Part shown: positions 1 to 8,015 of the stretch, in pieces
Position numbering within the stretch: the first letter of the stretch is position 1
Layout of the letters: every line of letters starts with the position of its first letter
DNA from: Bradyrhizobium sp. LMTR 3
GTDB lineage: Bacteria > Pseudomonadota > Alphaproteobacteria > Rhizobiales > Xanthobacteraceae
DNA: 64,000 nucleotides
Direction: 5' to 3'
Assembly: GCF_001693485.1 (NCBI RefSeq)
Contig: NZ_MAXC01000033.1
Coordinates: 62,001 to 126,000 of the forward strand
The notes under the pieces: model-generated
Seen by the model: the letters and a program-made list of their open reading frames with translations, nothing else
The model's database searches: none
Told to the model about the DNA's origin: nothing
Translations under genes and position numbers: made by a program

Positions 1-742
1 ACTCGAGGAAGGTGCCGCGGTGATGATAGACGACGCCCTTCGGTTTTCCGGTGGTGCCGGATGTATAATTGAGCGCGATCGCGCTGCTCTCGTCGGCCGG
101 CGCACTCCAGGCGAAGTTCGGATCGCCCTTGGCGATGAACGTCTCGTATTCGACCTTGCCGAGCCGCTCGCCGGCCCCGGAATGGAGCTCGTCGTCAACG
201 TCGATCACCAGCGGTCGCTTTTTCAGTGCCGCAAGCGCAGGACCAACCTGCGCCGCGAACTCGCGGTCGGTGATCAACACTTTCGCCTCGGCGTGCTGGA
301 GGATATAGGCGATCGTTGCCGCCTCGAGACGAGTGTTGATGGCGTTCAGCACCGCGCCGAGCATCGGCACGCCATAATGCGCCTCGACCATCGCCGGTAC
401 GTTCGGCAGCATGACCGAGACAGTATCGCCGCGCTTGACGCCGGCGCCCTCAAGCACCGATGCAAGGCGACGGGCGCGCTCATAGAACTGGCGATAGCTA
501 TAGCGCCGCTCGCCGTGGATTACCGCGATCCGATCCGGATAGATCTCGGCCGAGCGCGGCAGGAACGAAACGGGCGTGAGCGGGGTGAAGTTTGCTTTGC
601 TGCGGCCGAGGCCAGAAAACACGCCGTTGCCGGCCCCGTCGCGCGGCCGTCGATTGGACTTCGCCGCACGCGTCTTGCGTGCTGGCCTGGAGATCGTTCG
701 CTTGGGCCGTGCCGCACGCTTGCCTTGCGGTGCTCGTACCAT
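1..742 (-). CDS. AMP-binding acyl-CoA synthetase, N-terminal part (runs off the left edge)
   Basis: Member of the ANL superfamily, which activates carboxylic acids as acyl-AMP and transfers them to CoA. Only the first ~247 residues lie in the window. The visible part has a basic, Arg/Lys/Ala-rich N-terminal extension of about 40 residues, the usual start of the fold (LPRSAEIYPDRIAVIHGERR), and at the left edge the ATP-binding P-loop TSGTTGKPKGV followed by YHHRG. The ATG at 740-742 is preceded on the minus strand by GGGAGGAG five bases upstream, which fixes the start. It diverges from the HAAT transporter genes, so it could act on an imported acid, but that link is inference. Medium- or long-chain substrate specificity cannot be read from this fragment. 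Confidence 0.9.
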   Translation of the reverse strand, partial: MVRAPQGKRAARPKRTISRPARKTRAAKSNRRPRDGAGNGVFSGLGRSKANFTPLTPVSFLPRSAEIYPDRIAVIHGERRYSYRQFYERARRLASVLEGAGVKRGDTVSVMLPNVPAMVEAHYGVPMLGAVLNAINTRLEAATIAYILQHAEAKVLITDREFAAQVGPALAALKKRPLVIDVDDELHSGAGERLGKVEYETFIAKGDPNFAWSAPADESSAIALNYTSGTTGKPKGVVYHHRGTFLE

Positions 743-1084
743 CGCTGCTCCTCCCGGCGCCCGAGCTGTGGCGAAGCGTCGGCGCACGCCGTCCGATCCG
801 GTTCTTTTAGACCAAGGCGCTGAGCATATACCAAACCGCGCCCCCCGACTGTCAGCAAGGCGAAATTCTTCGGCCCGCCCGATCATCTGCCATTCGATTG
901 CTGCGGCACGGCATAATTCCGCGCCGGAAAGACAAGGGACTTGCAAACGAGCGTGACATTCCTCAGGCTCACCATCGTCCGCGGACGGTCAAGTGCAGGA
1001 GGTGCGACGCGGGACCGGCCTTGCAAGATTCTCAACCACAAAGGAGGCGGAAAAACCGCCCGCTTTTCAGCAGGAGGAGACACC
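743..1084. other. Divergent intergenic region, acyl-CoA synthetase / HAAT binding protein
   Basis: About 340 bases without a gene. It must hold the promoters for the leftward acyl-CoA synthetase and the rightward transporter cluster. A strong ribosome binding site (AGGAGGAGA, 1071-1079) ends it. I see no convincing long inverted repeat or sigma-54 type -24/-12 element. Confidence 0.6.
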
Positions 1085-2281
1085 ATGAGAACTGTCAGTG
1101 TTGCGGCGGCTGCGCTGCTTGCCGGCATGATGACCAGTGTTTCGGGCGGCGCTTTGGCCCAGGAGCGTACCGTCAAGATCACCGGCTTCGGGGCCAAATC
1201 CGGCGTCGTCCGCGTGTTCGGCGTCAACAGCGAGGCGGCGATGAAGGCGGCCGCCGAGGAGATCAACAAGGCGGGTGGCGTCACCTTGGGCGACGACGCG
1301 AAAGCGAAGCTTTCGGTCGAATTCCTCGATGACCGCTGCAATGCCGAGGAGGGAATCTCCGTCATCCGCCGCATCGCCTCGTCGGATGCCTTTGTGGCCG
1401 TCGGGCCGACCTGCTCGAACGTTGCCGAGTCGCTTTTCGGCATCCTGCAGAAGAAGGTGGGCGATGCCTCCGACAGCGGCCTGCAATTTCCGGTTTTCGC
1501 AGACGTCGCTGCCAAGGGCGGCCTCGCCGCGATTTCCGAGTGGGCGTTCCGCAACGTCCCGAGTGAGCTCGAAATGTACAAGTCGCTGTTCGCGTGGCTG
1601 AAGCGGGAGCACCCCAATCTGAAGACGATCTACGGCGGCGTCGAAAAGGACTTTGCGCATTCCAACGCCACCTACGGCGTGATGAAGAAGCAGGCCGAGG
1701 AGAACGGCTTCCAGTTGCTCGGGACCGGCGAGTGGCTGCTGAATGACACGAACTTCTCGACGCAGGTGCGCGAAATGCGCCGCGCCAATCCGGAGATCGT
1801 CGCCATTTCCGCCCACCCGTTCACGACCTGCGGGGTGCTGCGTGAAATGGACCGCCAAGGCGTCAAGCCGAAACTCCTGATCGGCCTGACCAGTTCCTCC
1901 AGCATCGAGACGCTGCAGGGCTGCGCCAAGCAGGCGGAAGGCATCATCATACCGACCAGCTTTGCGCCGGTCACCGCAGAGGCGAAAACTGCGGCCGAGA
2001 ACGTTTCCAAGCAAGGGGGCAGCATGGATCTGCACAGTGCGGCTGCCTACGAGATCATGTTCATCCTCAAGGACGTGATCGAGAGCCAGAAGATCATGGC
2101 AAAGCCCGATACCGTGCAGGCTGACCGCAACAAGATGCGGCAGGGGTTGGCCGCGTTGAAGGAAACAAAAGGGCTGCTCGGCACGGTTGGGCGCACCAAC
2201 GACCGCGAAGCGATCAAGCCGTACCTCTACGTGTATGCGAAGGACGGGAGCTGGCAGGTCCTCCACAAGCCTTCGTCGTGA
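1085..2281 (+). CDS. HAAT-family ABC transporter substrate-binding protein
   Basis: Periplasmic binding protein of the branched-chain amino acid (HAAT) type, 398 residues, which is the usual length. Residues 1-26 form a Sec signal peptide ending at ALAQ. The mature part has the Periplas_BP_6 pattern: GAKSGVVRVFGVNSEAAM at the start, EEINKAGGV, then FLDDRCNAEEG and the ligand-loop AVGPTCSN. The start is the ATG just after AGGAGGAGA; a longer in-frame extension upstream lacks a signal peptide and is rejected. It heads a cluster of six membrane and ATPase genes and is separated from them by a strong hairpin. In this family the ligand is often an amino acid, but in soil bacteria it may be an aromatic or other organic acid; the ligand cannot be assigned here. 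Confidence 0.93.
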   Translation: MRTVSVAAAALLAGMMTSVSGGALAQERTVKITGFGAKSGVVRVFGVNSEAAMKAAAEEINKAGGVTLGDDAKAKLSVEFLDDRCNAEEGISVIRRIASSDAFVAVGPTCSNVAESLFGILQKKVGDASDSGLQFPVFADVAAKGGLAAISEWAFRNVPSELEMYKSLFAWLKREHPNLKTIYGGVEKDFAHSNATYGVMKKQAEENGFQLLGTGEWLLNDTNFSTQVREMRRANPEIVAISAHPFTTCGVLREMDRQGVKPKLLIGLTSSSSIETLQGCAKQAEGIIIPTSFAPVTAEAKTAAENVSKQGGSMDLHSAAAYEIMFILKDVIESQKIMAKPDTVQADRNKMRQGLAALKETKGLLGTVGRTNDREAIKPYLYVYAKDGSWQVLHKPSS

Positions 2282-2295
2282 TCGCCGTCAATGAC

Positions 2296-2320
2296 GCGGC
2301 GGGCCCGGCTGGCCCGCCGC
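2296..2320 (+). terminator. Hairpin between binding-protein and permease genes (attenuator-like)
   Basis: A perfect 10-bp stem, GCGGCGGGCC with GGCCCGCCGC, closes a CGGCT loop 15 bases after the binding-protein stop. No U-run follows, so it is more likely an mRNA-stabilising or partial-termination hairpin that keeps the binding protein in excess over the permeases, a common arrangement in binding-protein-dependent transporters. Confidence 0.7.
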
Positions 2321-2359
2321 ATCCTGTCAACCTGACCCTGTAGTGTGGGGGGCACCGCA

Positions 2360-3253
2360 GTGGACCTGCTTGATCTGATCGATGCCGCGCAGTCCGTCGC
2401 CGACGGGTTGCTGTTCGGCTCCACTTACGCGCTGCTCGGAATAGGTTTCACGCTCATCTTCGGTGTGATGCACAAGATCAACCTTTCCTATGCCGCCGCG
2501 TCGATTGGCGCTGCTTACGGAAGCCTGCTGCTTCTCAGCGGCTTCACCGCCGCGCCGGCAGTCATCGTCTTCATGGCCGCGGCGCTGTGCGGCGGGGTGA
2601 TCGGCGCGCTCGTCTATTTCATCGGCTTCAAGTTCATCCCCGTCGCCAACCCGCTGGCCACCTTGATGTCGACCGTCGGGCTGCTGCTGCTAATTGACGA
2701 GATCATCGTGCACACGACCGAGGGCGTGCCGCTCGCCTATCCGGCGCTGTATTCCGACGTGGTCGTGCGGCTTGGCCAGTTCATGCTGCGCGGCGACCTG
2801 ATGTTCGTCTTCGTCCTTGGTTGTGCCTGCATGGTGCTGTTCCTGCTGCTGCTTTATCGGACCAGGCTCGGCATCGCCACGCGCGCCGTCTCGCAGCAGC
2901 CGATCGCCTCGCAGCTCTGCGGCATCAGCATCCTGCAGGTGAACGTTCTGACCTTCGTGGTCACCGGCATGCTGGGGGGCATTGCCGGTGCCATGAGCGG
3001 CGCGGCGATCGGCATGCTGTCGCCGCTGTTGGCTCAGCCGCTCACCGTCAAGGGCCTGATTGTCACCGTGATCGGCGGCCTCGGCAGCATACCCGGGGCG
3101 ATCATCGCCGGCCTGATCGTGGGCGCGCTGGAGAGCCTGTTCCAGTTCCTGCGCGGTGTGACCGAACGGGACCTCTACATTATGATGCTCCTGTTCGCCT
3201 TCCTCGTATTCCGGCCGGGAGGCATTTTCGCCAAGGCGCCCGGGCGCGACTGA
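2360..3253 (+). CDS. HAAT ABC transporter permease, LivH type (first pair)
   Basis: Integral membrane permease of the LivH family, about 297 residues with eight or so hydrophobic segments. The N-terminal signature STYALLGIGFTLIFGVMHKI and the C-terminal GGLGSIPGAIIAGLIVG are typical of LivH. I chose the GTG at 2360 because a GGGGGG stretch sits at ribosome-binding distance and MDLLDLID is the usual family start; a GTG at 2345 would add five residues. It pairs with the LivM-type gene 13 bases downstream. A second, diverged LivH lies further along the same cluster. Confidence 0.92.
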   Translation: MDLLDLIDAAQSVADGLLFGSTYALLGIGFTLIFGVMHKINLSYAAASIGAAYGSLLLLSGFTAAPAVIVFMAAALCGGVIGALVYFIGFKFIPVANPLATLMSTVGLLLLIDEIIVHTTEGVPLAYPALYSDVVVRLGQFMLRGDLMFVFVLGCACMVLFLLLLYRTRLGIATRAVSQQPIASQLCGISILQVNVLTFVVTGMLGGIAGAMSGAAIGMLSPLLAQPLTVKGLIVTVIGGLGSIPGAIIAGLIVGALESLFQFLRGVTERDLYIMMLLFAFLVFRPGGIFAKAPGRD

Positions 3254-3266
3254 GAGGGGAGCGGGC

Positions 3267-4178
3267 ATGGATTTCTATCTCGGTCTCGCACAGGTCATCG
3301 GCGTCCATACGCTGCTGGGGCTCTCGGCCTATTGCGTCCTGCTCACCGGGCAGGTGAGCCTGGCACAGGCGGCCTTCTTCGCCGTCGGCGCCTATGTCGC
3401 GGCGATCCTCACCGTCATCTTCAAGTGGCATCTGTTTGCCGCGCTCGGCGTTTCCGCCGTCGTCTCCGGTCTGACCGCCTGTGCCGTCGGCTTCCCGGCG
3501 CTGCGCGTGAAAGGATTGATGCTGGTGGTCGCCACGCTCGCCTTCGGCGAGGCCGTGCGTCTGTTCTTCTTTAATTTCACCTACCAGATCCAGGCGGGCG
3601 AGCTGAAGATCGGTCCGCACGGCGCCGAAGGTTTTCGCCAGATCCGCTACTTCCCGGAGCATGGCTGGTCCACCTTCGACGTTCTCATGTTCATCTGGCT
3701 GATGGTGGCGATCGTCATGGCATGCCTGTGGTGGCTCGATCAATCGCGCGCCGGCGCCGTGATGCGCGCGGTCGGCGAAGACGAGGTAGCGGCGCACAGC
3801 TCCGGCATCAACGTCACGGCCGTGAAGGTATTGGCCATGACCATCGGCGGCGTCATCGCCGGAATCGGCGGCGGCATCTTCGCGCACTATACGACGCACA
3901 TCGAGCATGTGCAGTTCGGCGTCATTCTCGCGACATTCGCCATCGCCTATCCGATCCTCGGTGGGCTTTCGAACGTGTTCGGCACGCTGCTTGCCGTCAT
4001 CTTCATCCAGGGCTTCCTGATCGAGGGCCTGCGCTTTCTCGGTGATTGGCGCAATCTGCTGTTCGGCGCGCTGATCGTGCTGGCAATGAACCTGCGGCCG
4101 CGCGGCTTTCTCGACGCGGGCGGCGTCGCCTCCCTGAAACGCATGCTGTTTGCAGGCAAGGAGAGCTCCGGTGCTTGA
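3267..4178 (+). CDS. HAAT ABC transporter permease, LivM type (first pair)
   Basis: Second membrane subunit of the first permease pair, 303 residues, LivM family. It shows the characteristic GLSAYCVLLTGQVSLAQAAFFAVGAY near the N-terminus (residues ~13-40) and the central ALRVKGLMLVVATLAFGEAVR segment. It forms the translocation pore with the preceding LivH. Its last eight bases overlap the GTG start of the LivG ATPase gene, so translation is probably coupled. Confidence 0.92.
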   Translation: MDFYLGLAQVIGVHTLLGLSAYCVLLTGQVSLAQAAFFAVGAYVAAILTVIFKWHLFAALGVSAVVSGLTACAVGFPALRVKGLMLVVATLAFGEAVRLFFFNFTYQIQAGELKIGPHGAEGFRQIRYFPEHGWSTFDVLMFIWLMVAIVMACLWWLDQSRAGAVMRAVGEDEVAAHSSGINVTAVKVLAMTIGGVIAGIGGGIFAHYTTHIEHVQFGVILATFAIAYPILGGLSNVFGTLLAVIFIQGFLIEGLRFLGDWRNLLFGALIVLAMNLRPRGFLDAGGVASLKRMLFAGKESSGA

Positions 4179-4911
4179 CCTTCAGGGCATCGCCAAGCAT
4201 TTCGGCGGGGTCCACGCGGTGGACGGAGTAGATCTGACCGTGAAACGTGGCGAGATCCTCGGCCTGATCGGGCCGAATGGCTCCGGCAAGAGCACGATCG
4301 TCAACTTGGTCTCGGGCCTGTTTCCACTGACCTCCGGCCGGATTCTCTTCGAGGGCGACGACATCTCGGACCTGCCGTCCCATGCGCGGGTCGGCCTTGG
4401 CATTGCGCGGACTTTTCAGAATATCCGCCTGTTCGGGCAACTGTCGGTCTGGCAGAACCTGTGGGTCGCGCAGAACTCCCGCCAGCAACGGCAGGAGGTG
4501 TTCTTCAAGCGCTGGTTCGGCGGCTCCGCGGGCGTGCAGGCGGAAATCGAGCGGACGCTCGAATTCTTCGACCTGGCGCACAAGCGCCACGAACTCGCCG
4601 CCAATCTCTCCTTCGGAGAGCAGCGGCGGCTGGAATTCGCCCGCGCCATTTCCGCCAGGCCCAACCTGCTGCTGCTTGACGAGCCGGCGGCGGGCATGAA
4701 TGCCGAGGAAGTGGATCAACTCGATGCCCGCATCCGCAAGATGCGCGATGACGGGTTTACCGTCCTGTTGATCGAGCATCACGTCGAGCTGGTCATGTCG
4801 GTCGCTGACCGGATCGCCGTTCTGAACTTCGGCCGCAAGATCGCCGAGGGGCCGCCGGCTGCCGTGCAAGACGATGCTGCCGTGCGCGAAGCCTATCTCG
4901 GCACGCGGTGA
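4171..4911 (+). CDS. HAAT ABC transporter ATP-binding protein, LivG type
   Basis: Cytoplasmic ATPase of about 246 residues that powers transport together with the LivF-type subunit. Walker A is GPNGSGKST, the ABC signature LSFGEQRRLEFAR, and Walker B LLLLDEPAAG; the C-terminal VLLIEHHVELVMSVADRI and final AYLGTR are LivG hallmarks. The GTG at 4171 follows AAGGAGAG and overlaps the stop of the permease gene; an upstream TTG would add seven residues but has no ribosome binding site. It is the only LivG-type ATPase in a cluster with two permease pairs. Confidence 0.93.
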   Translation: MLDLQGIAKHFGGVHAVDGVDLTVKRGEILGLIGPNGSGKSTIVNLVSGLFPLTSGRILFEGDDISDLPSHARVGLGIARTFQNIRLFGQLSVWQNLWVAQNSRQQRQEVFFKRWFGGSAGVQAEIERTLEFFDLAHKRHELAANLSFGEQRRLEFARAISARPNLLLLDEPAAGMNAEEVDQLDARIRKMRDDGFTVLLIEHHVELVMSVADRIAVLNFGRKIAEGPPAAVQDDAAVREAYLGTR

Positions 4912-4919
4912 GGTGAATC

Positions 4920-5636
4920 ATGCTGGACGTGTCGGAGCTTGTTACGACTTACGGTAAGATTGAAGCGCTCAAGGGCGTGTCGCTGCACGTCGCGGGCGGG
5001 AAGATCACCTGCCTGCTCGGACCGAACGGTGCCGGCAAGACGACCTTGATGATGACCATCGCCGGAATTCTCAGGCCCCGCCGCGGCTCGATCAAGCTCG
5101 AAGGCGCCGAGCTGGTCGGCCTGTCGCCCGCGAAGATCGTCTCGCGCGGCATTGCGCTGGTACCGGAGAACCGGCTGGTCTTCCCGGAGATGTCGGTACG
5201 CGAGAACCTGCTCGCGGGGGCATACCAGCGAAGAGACAAGAGCGAGATCGCTGCCGATATGGAGCGCATGTACGCGCGCTTTCCGCAACTGAAGGAGCGG
5301 AGGGAACAGCTTGCTGGTACGCTGTCCGGCGGCGAACAGCAGATGCTGGCGGTTGCTCGCGCATTGATGTCGCGCCCGCGCGTGCTGTTGATGGACGAGC
5401 CCTCGCTCGGACTCGCGCCCCTTATCGTGGCGGAGATCTTTGATATCGTCGCTGCGCTCAATCGCGACGGCACCACCATGCTACTGGTGGAGCAGAATGC
5501 GCACATGGCGCTGAAGGTGGCGCACCAGTTTTTCCTGATGGAGCAGGGCCGCGTCACCTTCCAGGGCACGCCCGGTCAGTTGGCGGAAGACGAGGTGATT
5601 CAGCGGGCCTATCTCGGTACCCGCCGCGCCGGATGA
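4920..5636 (+). CDS. HAAT ABC transporter ATP-binding protein, LivF type
   Basis: Second ATPase, 238 residues. Walker A GPNGAGKTT, signature LSGGEQQMLAVAR and Walker B VLLMDEPSLG are intact, and the ending RAYLGTRRAG is typical of LivF. It starts eight bases after the LivG stop and would form a heterodimer with LivG. It stands between the two permease pairs, so the same ATPase pair probably serves both. Confidence 0.93.
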   Translation: MLDVSELVTTYGKIEALKGVSLHVAGGKITCLLGPNGAGKTTLMMTIAGILRPRRGSIKLEGAELVGLSPAKIVSRGIALVPENRLVFPEMSVRENLLAGAYQRRDKSEIAADMERMYARFPQLKERREQLAGTLSGGEQQMLAVARALMSRPRVLLMDEPSLGLAPLIVAEIFDIVAALNRDGTTMLLVEQNAHMALKVAHQFFLMEQGRVTFQGTPGQLAEDEVIQRAYLGTRRAG

Positions 5637-5655
5637 GCCGGCAGGTCAGGAGCCG

Positions 5656-6546
5656 ATGATCGATTTCATCCAGAATACGATCGACGGCGTGATGATCGGC
5701 TCGTCATACGGGCTGCTCGCGCTCGGTTTCACCGTTATCTTCGGCGTCATGCGGCGTCTCAACCTGTCCTACGGGCCCACCGTGATGATCGGCGCTTATT
5801 TCGGCACCGTGCTCTATCTGGACTTTGGCGCCGGGCTGCTCGCAGTCGCCGCCGCCGTTGTCGCCGGAGCGGTGATCTCTGGCGTCTACGTGGAACGACT
5901 CTGCTTCGCGCCGATGAAGGCTGGTGCCGGAATCGCGTCGATGGTGTCGAGTTTTGCGATCTGGATGCAACTGGAGCAAGCGGCGGTTCTGGTCCTGCCG
6001 CGTCACACCTACCCGTTTCCGCCGCTGGCGACCGGGCCTGCGCTCGAGATCGGTCCATTGCTCGTCCGTCCCGACCACCTGATCATGCTGGGGGGCGCGC
6101 TCCTGCTCGCCGCTGTCGTGCAGCTCGCGCTCTATCACACGCGCTTCGGCCTTGGCCTGCGTGCGGTGATCGCCAACCCGATCGCGGCGAACCTGGTCGG
6201 CGTGGATGTCGGGCGCTTGGTCATGCTGGCGTTCGCCGCGGCATCGGCCATCGGAGGGGTGGCCGGCTTTCTCGTGTTGGCGGTTGACCAGCAGGTGACC
6301 CCGATGTTCGGCATGTGGGCAACGCTCAAGGGCCTGATCGCGATGATGATTGGCGGCCTCGGATCGATACCCGGCGCGCTGCTCGGCGGACTGCTGCTCG
6401 GCGTCGTCGAGGTGCACAGCCACTGGCTGTTCGGGCCCCAGGTGCGCGATTTGTTTGCCTATTTCGTGCTGTTCGCTTTCCTTGTGGCGCGTCCGGGCGG
6501 CCTGCTCGGCCGCACGGCCGACGTCGAGCTGTCGCACAGGGTGTAA
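5656..6546 (+). CDS. HAAT ABC transporter permease, LivH type (second pair)
   Basis: Second LivH-family permease, 296 residues, with GSSYGLLALGFTVIFGVMRRL near the N-terminus and GGLGSIPGALLGGLLLGVVE near the C-terminus. It resembles the first LivH of the cluster in layout but is clearly diverged (for instance the segment from residue 85 to 135), so this is not a recent duplication. CAGGAG precedes the ATG. It forms a pair with the gene that starts three bases downstream. Confidence 0.9.
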   Translation: MIDFIQNTIDGVMIGSSYGLLALGFTVIFGVMRRLNLSYGPTVMIGAYFGTVLYLDFGAGLLAVAAAVVAGAVISGVYVERLCFAPMKAGAGIASMVSSFAIWMQLEQAAVLVLPRHTYPFPPLATGPALEIGPLLVRPDHLIMLGGALLLAAVVQLALYHTRFGLGLRAVIANPIAANLVGVDVGRLVMLAFAAASAIGGVAGFLVLAVDQQVTPMFGMWATLKGLIAMMIGGLGSIPGALLGGLLLGVVEVHSHWLFGPQVRDLFAYFVLFAFLVARPGGLLGRTADVELSHRV

Positions 6547-6549
6547 CCG

Positions 6550-7479
6550 ATGGATGACTATCTGGTCAGCGTATTGTCCAACATCGGGGTCATCTCGTTC
6601 GTCGCGCTGTCCGCCTATCTCCTGCTGCTCACCGGGGAAATTTCCTTCGGGCAGCAGGCGTTCTTTGCGATCGGCGCGTATGCAGCCGGCATGGCTACTG
6701 CGATGTGGGGCTGGCCGCTGGCGCTGGGTATTGCCTGGGGCGCAGCGGTGGGTGCAGCTTGCGCCGTATCGCTTGGCATCCCGACATTGCGGCTTCGCGG
6801 ACTTCAGTTCTCGATCGCGACGCTTGCGTTCGCCGAGATGGTGCGAATCCTGTTCGAGCTGTTCCGTTATCAGGTTGACATCGACGGCGAACCAGTTGGA
6901 CCCAACGGCACTGACGGCTTTCGCAGTATCCGTTACATCTTCGATCACAACATCGAAACTTTCGATTTCATGATGCTGATCTATACGATGCTGGCGGTCA
7001 CGCTCGCTGGCTTCATGCTGCTCGAACGCTCGCGGCTTGGCGTCATCTTCCGCATGATCGGTGAGGATGCGACGCTTGCCTCGCTGCAGGGGATAGCGGT
7101 CGCCCGCTACAAGGTTCTCGCGGCCGGCATCGCCGGCGCGCTCGCCGCGGTCGGCGGCGGCCTCTACGCCCATCTGACCACCTATGTGGAGCCACGAACC
7201 TTCGATGTCATGCTCGGTGTGCATTCCCTTGCCTATGGTCTGATCGGCGGGCTCGGCACTGCGCTTGGACCGCTGCTCGGGGTCGTCATCGACGTCGGGC
7301 TCCTCGAGTCAGTGCGACTGTTTGCGGGCTACCGCATGATCATTTTCGGCGGTCTGGTTGCGCTGCTGCTGATTTTTCGTCCGCGCGGCCTGCTCGATGA
7401 GCGACTGGTGAACAGAATTGGCCGATTGTTCCGGAACGCGATATCCGGATCGACCCGAACCGGACGAGGATCGCGATGA
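6550..7479 (+). CDS. HAAT ABC transporter permease, LivM type (second pair)
   Basis: Second LivM-family permease, 309 residues, with LSAYLLLLTGEISFGQQAFFAIGAY near the start and PTLRLRGLQFSIATLAFAEMVR in the middle. The C-terminus is a short Arg-rich cytoplasmic tail. Its TGA overlaps the ATG of the following small secreted-protein gene (ATGA), so the two are probably translated together. Confidence 0.9.
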   Translation: MDDYLVSVLSNIGVISFVALSAYLLLLTGEISFGQQAFFAIGAYAAGMATAMWGWPLALGIAWGAAVGAACAVSLGIPTLRLRGLQFSIATLAFAEMVRILFELFRYQVDIDGEPVGPNGTDGFRSIRYIFDHNIETFDFMMLIYTMLAVTLAGFMLLERSRLGVIFRMIGEDATLASLQGIAVARYKVLAAGIAGALAAVGGGLYAHLTTYVEPRTFDVMLGVHSLAYGLIGGLGTALGPLLGVVIDVGLLESVRLFAGYRMIIFGGLVALLLIFRPRGLLDERLVNRIGRLFRNAISGSTRTGRGSR

Positions 7480-7901
7480 GAACGATCGTTTGCATGCTTG
7501 TTGCCGTGGCGGCATTGACGGCCGGTTATCCGCAAGCCGCGCACGGCCAGGTGCGCGCCAAGGCCGCTGTGACCTGCGTCTCGGCCGGGCAGGTGCTGGA
7601 GTACGACTGCACCATCAGGCTCGCGAACGCGCGCTCCGGCGAACCGCTCTCCGGGCTGACCGTATCCGTCGGAGCGGACATGCCCTCCATGCCCGGCATG
7701 CACAACGTGCGCGCCGTGAAGGCGACCGAGCAGGCGGAGAAGGGCGCTTATAAGGTCCGCCTCGAGCTCGAGATGCACGGCGACTGGGCGGTGCAGATCG
7801 ATCTGCGGGGCGCCGTGCGCGACCGCGTGATTTCGATGTTGCGCTTCGAAGAAGCGGACGTCACTGACGTCAAACCGTCTTCGGGCCGGCGCGGGCATTG
7901 A
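7476..7901 (+). CDS. Secreted YtkA/FixH-like domain protein coupled to the transporter
   Basis: A 141-residue protein with a Sec signal peptide (residues 1-24, ending AAHG). The mature part has features of the YtkA-like fold: a methionine- and proline-rich DMPSMPGMHNV, then KGAYKVRLELEMHGDWAVQIDL. In other proteins such domains sit in the periplasm and some are linked to copper or redox handling. GACGAGGA precedes an ATG that overlaps the permease stop. Its role with an organic-solute importer is not known to me; a periplasmic helper for the importer is inference. Confidence 0.75.
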   Translation: MRTIVCMLVAVAALTAGYPQAAHGQVRAKAAVTCVSAGQVLEYDCTIRLANARSGEPLSGLTVSVGADMPSMPGMHNVRAVKATEQAEKGAYKVRLELEMHGDWAVQIDLRGAVRDRVISMLRFEEADVTDVKPSSGRRGH

Positions 7902-8015
7902 AGCGCGCCCGGGGGGCGGCCTTCGAAATCGGGACTTTTTGAAGGGATGGTCATGCCGAGAACCGGAAGGAATATCGCAGCTCCACCGAGTGGGGAAAGG
8001 CGGTAGCGCTTTGTA

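Noticed and set aside
5704..7224. 506-codon open frame on the minus strand across the second permease pair
   Set aside because: Product is rich in Arg, His, Gln and Glu with no fold, and it is antisense to two confident membrane-protein genes. It is a GC-skew artefact.
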